A stretch of DNA of 64,000 bases from Mesosutterella multiformis (GCF_003402575.1 NZ_BGZJ01000002.1:62001-126000); one strand, 5' to 3'; shown: positions 41,554 to 51,285, counted from the stretch's first letter. Program-made: numbers and translations. Notes: generated by a model not told the origin, from the letters alone.

Positions 41554-42345
41554 ATGACATCTGAGATCCGAAAAGCTTTTCTCTCTGAGAATCTTTCTGA
41601 ACAGAAGGACTGGGTGGTCTTTGCCCGGAATTCGGAAGCCGGTCACTCCCGGCCTGAACACGTGCATGACGTGGCGCAGCTTCTCTATGCGGAATCGGGT
41701 GTCATGCTCCTCGTGTCCGAAGGCATCCCGCGGCTCGTGCCGCCCCATCAGGCGCTTTGGATTCCGGCTGGCATCCCGCACTCTCTCACCTTTATTACGG
41801 AGACGCGGCTTCGGACGCTCTACTTCCCCGCTGAATCTTCAAAACGGGTTTCCGGTTCGATCCGCGCGATGGAAGTGTCTGATCTCCTCCGGGATCTGAT
41901 CGCGGAGCTCTTCAGGAACACCTATCCGCCGTCCGTCCAGAAGCAGATGAGCCGCCTGGTACTGAGTCTCCTCCATGGAACGGCACCCACCGCGGATCCC
42001 CTCCCGCTCCCCACGGATCCCATGCTCCGATCCGCCGCGGAAGGAATCCTGCGGGAAAGCCGCTGGGCGGTGCCGCTTGAGACACTCTGTGATGAGGTTC
42101 ACCTGACGCCCAAAACCTTCGAGCGAAAGTTCCTGAAGGACACAGGGATGACCTTTAAGGCCTGGAAATCCGCAGCCCGTCTCTGCTCCGCGCTCGACTG
42201 CCTCGCGAAAGGGATGTCGATCAAGCAGACCGCGCTTCACCTCGGGTTCTCTGGCCCCGGCCCCTTCAGCGCCGCTTTCACGAAATTCTTTGGTCTGACT
42301 CCCGGTTCACTCGTTCAGTCTCTCGGGAAACAAAAAGACCGCTGA
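41554..42345 (+). CDS. AraC-family regulator with N-terminal cupin
   Basis: This 263-residue protein has a cupin sensor region (HVHDVAQLLYAESGVM, WIPAGIPHSL) and a C-terminal double HTH (LETLCDEVHLTPKTFERKF and the FSAAFTKFFGLTPG motif). It converges on an Fsr-type MFS gene, a frequent pairing in which the regulator controls the exporter. There is no good ribosome site; the gene starts right after an A-array. Confidence 0.88.
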   Translation: MTSEIRKAFLSENLSEQKDWVVFARNSEAGHSRPEHVHDVAQLLYAESGVMLLVSEGIPRLVPPHQALWIPAGIPHSLTFITETRLRTLYFPAESSKRVSGSIRAMEVSDLLRDLIAELFRNTYPPSVQKQMSRLVLSLLHGTAPTADPLPLPTDPMLRSAAEGILRESRWAVPLETLCDEVHLTPKTFERKFLKDTGMTFKAWKSAARLCSALDCLAKGMSIKQTALHLGFSGPGPFSAAFTKFFGLTPGSLVQSLGKQKDR

Positions 42346-42365
42346 CCAAAAACACCGGTCAGCGG
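42332..42365 (-). terminator. Terminator of the Fsr-type MFS gene, overlapping the AraC stop
   Basis: CCGCTGACC/GGTCAGCGG stem with T5 on the minus strand; the AraC stop codon lies within the stem. Confidence 0.75.
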
Positions 42366-42397
42366 CTGAGGGAGGTTAGCTTCTAATTTCTTACGGC

Positions 42398-43564
42398 TCA
42401 GAGCTTCTTCGGAAGCGCGAGCGCGAAGATCCCGGCGAGCGGCATGAAGGATGCCGCGAGGAACACATTCTCAATTCCGATGATGTCAGCGAGCCACCCG
42501 AAGAACGCGGCGGCCGCGCCGCCAAGACCAAACGTCAGCCCGAAGAAGACACCGGACACCATACCGGTGTGCCGCGGCGCGACATCAAGCGCGCAGACGA
42601 GAATCGCGGAGAAGGCGGACGAGATCACAAAGGACACGAGGATCACGAGCGCGATGACACCCCAGAAACCCACGTAGGGCACCAGGAGCGCGAACGGCGC
42701 CGCGCCGAAGATCGACCCGAAAATCACCTTCCTGCGGCCAAAGCGATCGGTAATCGGACCGCCGAGCAGCGTCCCCGCGGCTCCCGCGCCAAGGAACGCG
42801 AAGAGCGCGTACTGAGCGGTCACCGGATCCACATGGAATTTCTCCATGACGTAAAACGTGAGGAAGTTCGTGAGGGACGAGATATAGACCTGCTTCGAGA
42901 ACATCAGAATGAAGAGGATCGCGAAGATGAACTTTACGTTCCAGGCGGTTCCTGAACCCGAGGCAGCCGCCGCGCTTTTCACGGCTTCAGGCGGTGCCCG
43001 GTGATAGGTCTTCGCGACACCGACGAGAAGGAGGAACGCGAGCGCGGCGGAGAGGCTGAACCAACCGATGCTTGACTGCCCATACGGAATCACGACAAGG
43101 GCAGCTGCGATCGGTCCCATCGCGGAACCGGCATTCCCTCCCACCTGGAACACGGCCTGAGCGAACCCCCGCCTGCCGCCCGAGACATCCTGAGCGGTGC
43201 GGGAGGATTCCGGGTGAAACACCGCAGAGCCGCATCCGATCAGAGCGACCGAAATCAGGATGGCGGGGAGCGTCGCCGCGTGAGCGAGAAGAATGAGACC
43301 AAGACCTGAGAGCAGCATTCCGCAGGGGAGCGCTTCCGGCATCGGGTGCCGGTCACTCACTGCCCCGACGAAAGGCTGCAGATGTGACGACGTGATCTGC
43401 ACGGTGAGCGTGATGAGACCCACCTCAGCGAACGTGAGGGCGTTCGCTTCCTTTAGGACAGGGAGCGATGCCGGGATCACCGACTGAAGCAGATCGTTCA
43501 GGAAATGCGCCGCGCTGATGGTGAGCAGAATCCCCATCGCGGCAGTTTGATTTTTTGAGTCCAT
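42398..43564 (-). CDS. MFS transporter, fosmidomycin-resistance (Fsr) type
   Basis: This 388-residue protein has 12 membrane segments. The N-terminal HFLNDLLQSVIPASLPVL and the VFHPESSRTAQD motif are typical of Fsr exporters, closer to the classical Fsr than the copy at 32690. The upstream leader 43565-43716 is free of repeats. Confidence 0.88.
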   Translation of the reverse strand: MDSKNQTAAMGILLTISAAHFLNDLLQSVIPASLPVLKEANALTFAEVGLITLTVQITSSHLQPFVGAVSDRHPMPEALPCGMLLSGLGLILLAHAATLPAILISVALIGCGSAVFHPESSRTAQDVSGGRRGFAQAVFQVGGNAGSAMGPIAAALVVIPYGQSSIGWFSLSAALAFLLLVGVAKTYHRAPPEAVKSAAAASGSGTAWNVKFIFAILFILMFSKQVYISSLTNFLTFYVMEKFHVDPVTAQYALFAFLGAGAAGTLLGGPITDRFGRRKVIFGSIFGAAPFALLVPYVGFWGVIALVILVSFVISSAFSAILVCALDVAPRHTGMVSGVFFGLTFGLGGAAAAFFGWLADIIGIENVFLAASFMPLAGIFALALPKKL

Positions 43565-43716
43565 CTTTTTGGTCCCTCCAACGCGGACCTGAATCTTTCA
43601 GATGGAGTCAGTTTATGTACGGGGGTTGTCGTTTAAACGACATTAATAGAACCTGAAACGACATTCTGCGAGATCAGGAATCTGATTCGGAATCATCGCA
43701 GCTATTTATCAGAAAT

Positions 43717-43960
43717 CCAATAGTTTCTATCAGTTTTTATGAGTTTCTGATATTTCCTAATATTTGCTATTAGTTTTTATAGATTGGAACTAGAAAGACC
43801 GATGATCTGTTTGCAGCGGCAGGGAAGATCTCCATCGGGAACTCAGACCCCGGGATTGATCATCCAACTCCCTCATCCGAGATGCGCCTTATCTCCTCAC
43901 TTTCATTAAGTTCTATGAGATTCTCCATAAATCCTGATAGCTGCTATTAGCAGCTGATAG
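43717..43960. repeat. Family-A arrays
   Basis: First array: 43717, 43727, 43737, 43747, 43757, 43767, 43777 (seven units at exactly 10 bp). Second: 43913, 43923, 43934, 43944, 43954. Confidence 0.85.
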
Positions 43961-44004
43961 TTTTTATATCAGACTGACATTCAGTGACCTCCAGAGACAA
44001 AAAA

Positions 44005-44034
44005 ACCGGCACTCGAAAAGAGTGCCGGTTCTTT
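44005..44034. terminator. Terminator of the ABM monooxygenase gene
   Basis: ACCGGCACTC/GAGTGCCGGT stem; T6 on the minus strand. Confidence 0.85.
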
Positions 44035-44060
44035 GCTCAGGTCAACCAATGAATGGTTTA

Positions 44061-44378
44061 TCAGTGGTGCTCGTGCGGCGAGAAGACACGATCCGCGGAA
44101 GCAACCGTAATCCGATAATCCGAGAACACGCCTTCCATCGATTCGCGCTGGGCTTTGCGATGTTCTTCAGAGGTGAGGAAGGCCTTAACGGATTCGTTAT
44201 CCTTCCAGACCGAGAGGCTCAGGACCTTGTTCGGTTCGGACACGGACTGGAAACGTTCAGCTCGAACGAAGCCCGGAACATGAGCGAGGTGAGACTGAAT
44301 CTGCTCGGCCTTAGCGAGGAAACCGTCTTTCTGTCCCTCAAGCAGAGTGACTTCGAGCAGGACTACAACATCAGCCAT
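44061..44378 (-). CDS. ABM-domain (antibiotic biosynthesis monooxygenase/YgiN-like) protein
   Basis: This 105-residue protein has a single dimeric alpha/beta ferredoxin-like fold: VVLLEVTLLEGQ, HVPGFVRAERFQS, VLSLSVWKDNESVKAFLTSEEHR. Such proteins oxidise quinols or aromatic compounds without metals or act as heme-degrading enzymes. ATG 44378 has AAGGAG six bases upstream. The His-rich C-terminus (SPHEHH) may bind metal. Confidence 0.82.
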   Translation of the reverse strand: MADVVVLLEVTLLEGQKDGFLAKAEQIQSHLAHVPGFVRAERFQSVSEPNKVLSLSVWKDNESVKAFLTSEEHRKAQRESMEGVFSDYRITVASADRVFSPHEHH

Positions 44379-44479
44379 GAGTTTCTCCTTAACTTTGAAA
44401 AGGTTCAATTAAGGACAGTACATCACAGCTATCTGAAGCCGATCTGAAGAGAAATCTTTCTTTACGTTTCAGCCGTGCC

Positions 44480-44767
44480 TCAGATACCGGCGATCACTTC
44501 TTCCGGTCCCTGGGTGTCGATATTGATTTCGGTCCACGTCTGATGGGCATATTCCTCATGCTTCTTCAGCGCGCTGAGGTCAGACGGAGGCGGAATCGGG
44601 CGTCCGGCTTCGCGTTCACCTTTAACCCAAATCACAGAGGCTTCCTTGAGATTACGCATCGCTTCTTCAAGCGTCTTGCCGACAGCGTAGCAGCCCGGCA
44701 GATCCGGAACAGTGAGACTGAAAGCATAGGCGCCGCTGCCCGGTTCGATTGCAACTTCGTATTTCAT
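44480..44767 (-). CDS. HicB-like antitoxin-fold protein, solitary
   Basis: This 95-residue protein has a HicB partial RNase-H fold (YAFSLTVPDLPGCYAVGKTLEEAM). It lacks the C-terminal DNA-binding helix-turn-helix or ribbon of complete HicB proteins and has no HicA toxin gene beside it. It is therefore an orphan, perhaps regulatory or a relic. GGAG precedes the ATG. Confidence 0.8.
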   Translation of the reverse strand: MKYEVAIEPGSGAYAFSLTVPDLPGCYAVGKTLEEAMRNLKEASVIWVKGEREAGRPIPPPSDLSALKKHEEYAHQTWTEINIDTQGPEEVIAGI

Positions 44768-44976
44768 ACGAGAGCTCCGTTTACTGTTGAGATCAGGAGA
44801 AAAGAGCGATGGTCACACTCCGTTCTCCAATGCGAAAAATTCAAACGGCTTAGTGTCTCACAATCGTATCGGAAAAGGTAGTCCTTCAGACGAACCTATT
44901 TGTTTGTACAGTGTGTTTCTTCTATCTGTCCGTATCCGCAGAGGCGCTATCGGTAATCCCAAAAGTTATTCAATAA

Positions 44977-45392
44977 CTATCAGTTCTTATGATTTTCTAT
45001 TAGCAGCTAATAGCAAATCATAGATTTCATATACGGTTAACATCGCCAGGTGCCAACGGCCGGCAGAACCCGCACCTATATCCGCATCACTGTTCGATGA
45101 GGCAGAGAGACAATAACTGTCAGCCATACACGTTGGTGCGTCACTTTATGTCGCATTGAAAATGACTTTCTCTGCAGGAATCTACAAAAGAGCTGTTGGT
45201 GGATTTCTTATCAGTTTCTATTAGTATCTATTAAATACTATTAGTTTTTATGAGTTTCTGATAGAAAAGCAATACTGATAGGAGCGGAACCAAAATCCCC
45301 GGCGGAAAGAGTCACTGGCTTGAGACGAAGATCGGTTCCGATTTCTGATAGCAGCTATCAGTGTCTCTATAAAAACTCATAGTTCCTAATAG
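44977..45392. repeat. Family-A arrays (three)
   Basis: 44977, 44987, 44997, 45007, 45018; then 45208, 45218, 45228, 45238, 45248, 45258 and a last unit at 45275; then 45345, 45355, 45376, 45386. The 44768-45455 gap has no gene. Confidence 0.85.
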
Positions 45393-45425
45393 AAAAGGCT
45401 TCGGCCTCCGGGCCAAAGCCTTTTC
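45393..45425. terminator. Terminator of the GNAT gene
   Basis: AAAAGGCTT/AAGCCTTTT outer stem with a GC-rich inner helix, directly after an A-array. Confidence 0.7.
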
Positions 45426-45455
45426 ACACGCGGCTGATCAGCCGTGCGGTTCAAC

Positions 45456-45893
45456 TCAGAGTGTCAGACGCATTTTGATATGCGGAATTCCATCCTCGAG
45501 GAACTCATCCGACACCTGAACGAAGCCAGCGTTCTCGTAGAGCTTTCTTGCGTAGACCTGAGCCTCAATCGTGAGACTCTCGGCGTGAAGCTTTTCCTTC
45601 GCCACCTGGATACCGGCGTCGAGAATCTTCGTCCCCAGGCCGCAGCGTCGTTTCACCGCGATCACGCGGCCAATTGAGCATTCATCAAACGTCGCGCCTT
45701 TCGGGAGCACGCGGAGGTAAGCCTGAATGCCGTCCTCGTCTTTCATCCACACGTGATACGCGACCTTATCGGCGTCATCCACTTCCTGATACGGGCACTT
45801 CTGCTCCACAACAAACACCGAGACCCGGAGCTTATAAATCTCAAAGAGCTCCTCTGGCGTCAGCTCTTGGAGCGTCTTCACAAAGAGTTCCAT
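45456..45893 (-). CDS. ElaA-like GNAT acetyltransferase
   Basis: This 145-residue protein has the N-terminal LTPEELFEIYKLRVSVFVVEQ of the ElaA branch, with the acetyl-CoA loop in GRVIAVKRRCGLGTKILDAG. It acetylates a small amine or protein N-terminus; the substrate is unknown. ATG 45893 has GGAAG upstream, preferred over GTG 45917. Confidence 0.88.
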   Translation of the reverse strand: MELFVKTLQELTPEELFEIYKLRVSVFVVEQKCPYQEVDDADKVAYHVWMKDEDGIQAYLRVLPKGATFDECSIGRVIAVKRRCGLGTKILDAGIQVAKEKLHAESLTIEAQVYARKLYENAGFVQVSDEFLEDGIPHIKMRLTL

Positions 45894-45961
45894 CTTTCTT
45901 CCATTGCTTTGAATCACTTTTGAGCCGTCATTTTGTCATAAAGCCGGGACTGACCTCACTT

Positions 45962-46604
45962 CTCATAGTTTCTTATGATTTTCTGATAGATACTAATATT
46001 TTCTTTCAGTATCTATTAACACCATGCAGATCACGGTGACTCCAGCCGTAAGTCAGAGTCTGGGAGTAACCAAGGCGCATCAGTCTCTTTTGCAGGGTAC
46101 GGTAAACGTTATAAGTGGGATTTGAACCTTGTGTTGTGGCTCGCGGGTCTTCAACGGAGCGGGATTCGTGCCGACTTGATTGTTTCCAGAGCAACGTGTG
46201 TCATTGATAGATGCTGATAGCTTCTATTAGTTTCTATTAATTGATCTGAAGACAGGAATCGTGCTGATTCCGCCCCCTGCTCGATAGCCTCGTTCCGGGT
46301 AAGGCTGCTGAACCGGATCGGCTTCCGGGTACGGTATCCGTTATAACGGATTCATACACCCTAATCGCCGGCTTCCGTGCTCCAATCCTGAAATCCACCG
46401 TCCGCGCCGATTTCTGGCTGGACCGGTTTACTCATCTATCTTTTAATATTTTCTATTAGATTCTATTAGTATTTATGATTAGCTGATAGTTCCTCTATGG
46501 CCGCGTCCCTTTGAGACTCCACACAGCATATTTCGCATTTGGAACGTGGCTTATTTCCAGTTCGCCCTTATGAGTTTCTATTAGAAGCTAATAGAAGCTC
46601 TTAG
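45962..46604. repeat. Family-A arrays (four)
   Basis: 45962, 45972, 45983, 45993, 46003, 46013; 46204, 46214, 46224, 46234; 46436, 46453, 46463, 46473, 46483; 46568, 46578, 46588, 46598. They alternate with family-B iterons. Confidence 0.85.
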
Positions 46605-47859
46605 GCTTGAACCTTCATTGAGATACCGGTTTCCAATCGGTATAGGGTACGGTTTCCGTTATATCGGGTTCATTTCGTCCGATAACGTTTACCGTACCTG
46701 AAAGGGTTGCAACTGTTCTTTAGGGCGGTCGTTCCAATGCTCGTGGACAAATACTGACCCACCCCTGCTTTTCCCGATCCCTTCGGGAGTCTTTTTCCTG
46801 ATTGATAGCTTCTATGCGTTTCTATGATTTGCTAATAGAAACTAATAGAGAGCTAGTTGGTGAACCAGATCCCGGAGGAAACGTAGACCGATCTCGCTTC
46901 GGGTACGGTAAACGTTATAACGGGGAATTGAGCGCCCGCTCGCTTTCTGATCCGGTACGGTCTCCGCTGCAACTGGTTTCTCTCCGTTTTCTCTCTGATT
47001 TCGATTCAGGGTACGGTTTCCGTTATTTCTGACGAGATCACGCTGAACTGCCGCCTCATTAATAGCTTCTATTAGCTTCTATCAGAAACTGATAACGGGC
47101 AGGCACCCGCCCTTTCCCAAACGGAATTGGAGGCTCAAGCCTTTTGGCACGGACACGGATCCTCCGCGCCCTCCTTTTCCAGTACCGTCCTGAAGACCAT
47201 CACATCCCGAGACAAGGTGTGGTGACCACGGGCGGCGGACTTCTCCCCTCCAGACCGGGATCCTGAGCCTTACGCAGACCGTTTTTTTGATGGGTACGGT
47301 TTCCGTTATATCGAAAGAGAAGCCTCTCATTCAGACTGAGACCGTCGGCTCTTCCTTTGTCTTCTTATTAGGTACGGTAAACGTTATCGATCACGGGGCT
47401 CGCATATCTGCTAGTCAGCCGTCTCGAAGAGTTTCACGTCGATCCGATTCACATCGTCCTCTCAGGATCGAGGTACCGAAGTAACAGTCGCGTGTCAGAA
47501 GATCTTCAGCTATGGGTACGGTTTCCGTTATATCTGAAAGAGTCCTGCCTCCGTGACGTCCTTCTTCATCATGATCCCCTCAATTACTCCGTTGCCTGTC
47601 GCTCCTGACTGAGGAATAACGAATTCCGTACCTGTTTAATAGAAACTATTCGTATCTATCAGTATGTATTAGATGCTGATAAATGATGGGGATTCGACCA
47701 TTAATCGCCTCCACACCTGGCGTCGGCAGTCCTGACACTTCTGACCGCTATCCATTTCGCTTTTCTTTTTGGGACAATCGCGCTTTGGCTGCCGTTCACG
47801 GCATCGACACAGGTGGTCGAAGACCTTTTCGTGTCGGAATGGGTACGGTTTCCGTTATA
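46096..47859. repeat. Family-B iterons, left zone (11 copies)
   Basis: Plus-strand copies start at 46096, 46328, 46646, 46902, 46954 (CGCTGC variant), 47010, 47293, 47371, 47515 and 47842; one minus-strand copy ends at 46698 (46682-46698). Cores are AAACGTTAT or TTTCCGTTAT. The 45.9-48.17 kb interval (2.2 kb) has no other content than A and B repeats; the short frames that cross it owe their Tyr-Asn-Val-Tyr-Arg-Thr or Gly-Thr-Val-Ser-Val strings to the iterons. Confidence 0.85.
46802..47095. repeat. Family-A arrays (two)
   Basis: 46802, 46812, 46822, 46832, 46842; and 47059, 47069, 47079, 47089. All steps are 10 bp. Confidence 0.85.
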
Positions 47860-48057
47860 TCTGGAGCTTAAAAAAATCCGAATGCCTCACCCGACACTGT
47901 TTTTTGAACTTTTTAAATCAATAAACTTTTTTGTAATCAAATAGTTATACATTATCAATGTTTCACGTGAAATACAGACACTTTTCACGGGACTTTTGAA
48001 GTATCGTTTAACTATTTGATTTTATGTTATTTAATATTTTCTATTAGTTCCTATTAA
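47636..48057. repeat. Family-A arrays (two)
   Basis: 47636, 47646, 47656, 47666, 47676; and 48031, 48041, 48051. The second lies between the parS-like site and the ATPase gene. Confidence 0.8.
47935..48021. promoter_or_regulatory. Near-perfect chromosomal parS flanked by a 13-bp inverted repeat
   Basis: TGTTTCACGTGAAATA at 47959-47974 differs at one base from the universal parS TGTTTCACGTGAAACA bound by chromosomal ParB. It is enclosed by AATCAAATAGTTA (47935-47947) and its exact inverse TAACTATTTGATT (48009-48021). Chromosomal parS sites cluster close to oriC, so this supports an origin-proximal location. No ParB gene is in the window. Confidence 0.75.
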
Positions 48058-48170
48058 ATTTCTGTCATTCTGAGCAGATTCCGCCTGACCCGAAAAGAAC
48101 TGAAAAATGGGTGGAAATGGACTTTTACTATTTGGTATATTACTTATAAGTATTTTTTAAACATGAAAAT

Positions 48171-49532
48171 ATGTCTGATCGCCAGAAAATCGGCAGAAGC
48201 CGCGAAACCGAAAGACTGAAGGAATTGCTTTCAGCGCCAGGACCTCACCTCATTACGGTGCGAGGAGAGACCGGTGTCGGTAAAACCGCACTCCTTGAAG
48301 AGGCCGCGAAAGAACGGCGTCTCTTCCGTTTTGAGGCCGCGGACATGAATAGCCGGCTGCTCCTCAGAAGCTTTACTTCGGACTTCAATCAGTTCTTCGG
48401 GAAGAATGAAGCGGAATTCCCTTCCTGGGAAGACGCCCTGAAATCGGTGTTTGAGGCGTCTCTCCAAACGGGGTCCGCTATCGCTTTTGACCGGTTTGAA
48501 GCGCTCTGCGGCGCGGTGCCGGAATTCCCCGCCGTGCTTCGTGAGGTCTTTCAGTCCGTCCGAACTCCCTCCCCCTGCCCTCTCATCCTCTCTGGCGGCG
48601 GTGTCGCCTGGATGCGGGAAACGGTTTCCGGCTTCAAGAGCCCGCTTTACGGCCTTCCGAATACGACAATCGAACTCTCGGGGCTCTCGCTTCGCGATAT
48701 GCCAGCGTTCTTCCCCGGGTGGACGCCAGCCGATCAGTTCACCGTCTGGGCGCTTTTCGGCGGCGTTCCCGGTGTTCTCGCGCTCTTCAATCGGGAGGAA
48801 ACGCTGGACACCAATCTCTCGCGTCTTCTCACCCGAGGGAGTGTCTTTGACTTCGCGGTTCGGCTCGCGACCGAAACCCCTTTCCGGGAACCCCGGATCT
48901 ATCACTCCATCATGTCGGCTGTCGCTCGTGATTGCGACACCCCGGGGAAGATTGCCGCCTGGATCGGTGAAACCGAGGCGAAATGCGGCAAATACCTCTC
49001 AGGACTCGTCCGGTCAGGTCTCGTCACGAAGATCTTCCCCTGCGGTGTTCCGAAGGACGGCAGAAAGGGCCTTTACCGGCTTTCCAGCCCCGCGCTGAAG
49101 CTTTGGTACCGGTGCCTCTTCATGGGTTCGGGAAACGGTGCCAGCGGGCTTAAAACGCGTTTAAATGCGATTCTCGGTGAACCCCTCGCTCTGGCATCCT
49201 CTGACGCGCTGACGCGTCTGGGACGCCGTTCCAGGCTCCGTTTTATGCCGGAGGAAAGCGGGCTGCTGGAAGGGGTTCAGAGCGATTCCGGTACCCTTTT
49301 CGCCCTGACAGACGCCTCGAAAACGGATTGGCTGATCGGTCTCGCGTCAGCTGATCCGACCCCCGTGGGAGAGGCGGCGCTGCGGGGCTTCGCGCTTCAC
49401 GCGCTGAAAGGCCGGGATGACCGCCGCACGGACCTTGCGGCATCGAGCCTCGCGGGGTACACGGATGAGGCCCGGAATTTCGCGGAAACCGCTGGAATCC
49501 GGCTTCTCGAACTCCCCGATCTCCTCCGATAA
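48171..49532 (+). CDS. P-loop ATPase of the archaeal-type ATPase/DUF234 class
   Basis: In this 453-residue protein, the N-terminal AAA-type domain has Walker A GETGVGKTAL (about 32-41) and a Walker-B-like hydrophobic strand ending in Asp (SAIAFDRFEAL). A winged-helix-like middle (about 240-300, CGKYLSGLVRSGLVTKIFP) is followed by a C-terminal domain as in DUF234 proteins, which is nuclease-like in relatives. The role is unknown. There is no ribosome site before ATG 48171, so it may be leaderless. It sits beside the parS-like site and is convergent with rep. Confidence 0.72.
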   Translation: MSDRQKIGRSRETERLKELLSAPGPHLITVRGETGVGKTALLEEAAKERRLFRFEAADMNSRLLLRSFTSDFNQFFGKNEAEFPSWEDALKSVFEASLQTGSAIAFDRFEALCGAVPEFPAVLREVFQSVRTPSPCPLILSGGGVAWMRETVSGFKSPLYGLPNTTIELSGLSLRDMPAFFPGWTPADQFTVWALFGGVPGVLALFNREETLDTNLSRLLTRGSVFDFAVRLATETPFREPRIYHSIMSAVARDCDTPGKIAAWIGETEAKCGKYLSGLVRSGLVTKIFPCGVPKDGRKGLYRLSSPALKLWYRCLFMGSGNGASGLKTRLNAILGEPLALASSDALTRLGRRSRLRFMPEESGLLEGVQSDSGTLFALTDASKTDWLIGLASADPTPVGEAALRGFALHALKGRDDRRTDLAASSLAGYTDEARNFAETAGIRLLELPDLLR

Positions 49533-49536
49533 AAAA

Positions 49537-49564
49537 AGACCGTCAGGTGATTTCTGACGGTCTT
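49537..49564. terminator. Terminator between the ATPase and rep genes
   Basis: AAGACCGTCAG/CTGACGGTCTT stem; T7 on the minus strand, so mainly for rep. Confidence 0.85.
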
Positions 49565-49578
49565 CGCTTCAGAGCCTT

Positions 49579-51063
49579 TTACTCTTCAGTCTTCTTTTTC
49601 GCGGTCCGCGTGGTTTTCGCCTTGACGGTCTTCACGGTTTTTGCGGTCTTCGTGTTTTTTGTCTCCGCTTTCACCGCGGTTTTGGAAGCAGCCGCTTTCT
49701 TCGCTGTTTTCGCGACCGTGGTTTTCACGGGTTTAGCCGTTTTCGAGGTTTTCGCCGCGGCCGTGGTTTTCGCCTTGGTGGTCCGGGTTTTCTTCACCGC
49801 GGTCTTCTTCACTTTCGGCGTCTCTTCCACGATTTCTGGTTCGAGAATCGGTTCCATCGCCGCGGCTTCAGCAGCCATCTGTTCCGCGAGTTCAGCCGCC
49901 GCTTTCTGGGCCGCCCGCTTCGCCGCCGCGTCTACCTTAGGCTTACGAGGCTTGAACCCGAGCTGTTTCAGCCACGGCACATAGACTTTCTGCACAAAAG
50001 CGGGTTCCGCGAGGTGCAGTTTCAGCCATTCGACAAATTCCTCGATCGAATGGCCCTTCGGAGCGAACTTATTCGCGCGAAGCCAGTTAAAAAATTCGTG
50101 GGACTTGTAGCCCTTCTTCTCCGCGTACGCCTCATTCGCGCCGCCAAGCAGATCCGCGTAGTACGACACCTGGCGCGCGGTGAGCACGGCCTGGTGATCA
50201 TCGAGTTCCAGCGAATCCATGACAGAAGTCTTGCGGCGGCGGGATTTCTTCGAATCATCGTCATCCCGCGCGAGCTGCACATGATTCTTCGGCGACAGGT
50301 GGAATTTCAGCTGTGTCACCTTGTTGTGGGCCCCCCGGATCAGCTCAAGTTCCACGCTGAAACGCGTGAATTCCGAGCTGTTGATCTGGCGGATAGCGAC
50401 GTCGAGCACCCGCTGCTTGAAGTTCCCAAACCGCGTATAAGCGTCTTTTAAATCAAGGAGATTGCGGAGTTCCTCAAACGTCGTGAAGAACGTCCGGTCC
50501 GGATGGTTCTGGTACTGAAGGCACATCGTGTAGATGCGGATCGCGAACACACTCCGCAGACCCGTGAGTTCCATGAGATTGAACTCAGTGAACTGCTCTT
50601 TCAGGCGCTGAACAAAGGGGATAAAGGCCGGCGTGAAACGGAATCCGATCTGACCGTGCCCTTCCGCGTACGTGACTGACGTGAGGAAGTGGAAACGCTC
50701 GAAAACCGGCTTTGTCGGATCCTTTCGGAAGAGGTCGTACGAACTCTTGAACGCCGCCTGCAGTTCCGGGAAATTCTGAATCGACCGCATCTGAATCGTG
50801 GCGAATCCGTTGAAGAGCGAATCCGACACCTTGCGAAGCGCCGCGTACACCTCCTGCTTTCGGGTACCGAGAGCCATGATGTCGGTGGCGTTCACGAAGT
50901 AAGTCTTGTTCGGATCAATGGCGTCGACGTTGGACACATTCGCGATCGCGCTCATCACCACGCGCAGCTGGAAAAGATCCAGGTGATACGACGTGAGATT
51001 GAGCGGATTCGAATAGCGAACAACCTTCGATTCAACGTATTTTGTCTTCGGTTTTTCAGCCAT
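49579..51063 (-). CDS. Rep_3-family replication initiator with histone-H1-like tail
   Basis: In this protein of about 494 residues, residues 1-230 form the two winged helices of plasmid RepB/Rep_3 initiators (SNPLNLTSYHLDLFQLRVVMSA in parts: NPLNLTSYHL, LFQLRVVMSA; later LMELTGLRSVFAIRIY and FEELRNLLDL). The last 85 or so residues consist almost only of Lys, Ala and Thr (KKTAVKKTRTTKAKTT-like), as in histone H1 or bacterial H1-like proteins, and would bind DNA non-specifically. ATG 51063 starts at MAEKPKTKYVE; the frame reaches TTG 51195 but passes through an iteron. The iteron at 51091 suggests autoregulation. Confidence 0.88.
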   Translation of the reverse strand: MAEKPKTKYVESKVVRYSNPLNLTSYHLDLFQLRVVMSAIANVSNVDAIDPNKTYFVNATDIMALGTRKQEVYAALRKVSDSLFNGFATIQMRSIQNFPELQAAFKSSYDLFRKDPTKPVFERFHFLTSVTYAEGHGQIGFRFTPAFIPFVQRLKEQFTEFNLMELTGLRSVFAIRIYTMCLQYQNHPDRTFFTTFEELRNLLDLKDAYTRFGNFKQRVLDVAIRQINSSEFTRFSVELELIRGAHNKVTQLKFHLSPKNHVQLARDDDDSKKSRRRKTSVMDSLELDDHQAVLTARQVSYYADLLGGANEAYAEKKGYKSHEFFNWLRANKFAPKGHSIEEFVEWLKLHLAEPAFVQKVYVPWLKQLGFKPRKPKVDAAAKRAAQKAAAELAEQMAAEAAAMEPILEPEIVEETPKVKKTAVKKTRTTKAKTTAAAKTSKTAKPVKTTVAKTAKKAAASKTAVKAETKNTKTAKTVKTVKAKTTRTAKKKTEE

Positions 51064-51090
51064 AGCCCAGATCCACAAGGAAAATTGACA

Positions 51091-51108
51091 GGTACGGTAA
51101 ACGTTATA
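51091..51108 (+). repeat. Iteron in the rep promoter
   Basis: GGTACGGTAAACGTTATA lies 28 bp upstream of the rep start codon, where binding of Rep would block its own transcription. Confidence 0.8.
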
Positions 51109-51285
51109 ACTCAAATCCCCATAAACAAAACGAGCCGAAAGGTGATGGCCTTTCCGCTCATTTTTTTGGTGGGAACCTGTGCATAACGGTGACACTTCCG
51201 ATTACATAGTACTAGCTAAGAGAAGAAAATTCCAGCCGAAATTCATAAATCTGCCCCCTCCCTTCAAACCCGAAAAAAAGGGGCT

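Noticed and set aside
44480-44767. Complete HicAB toxin-antitoxin system
   Set aside because: No HicA-size gene lies on either side, and the HicB-like protein lacks its DNA-binding end.
46006-47871. Several short open frames between 46 and 48 kb
   Set aside because: They are made of translated iterons and A-heptamers and have no ribosome sites.
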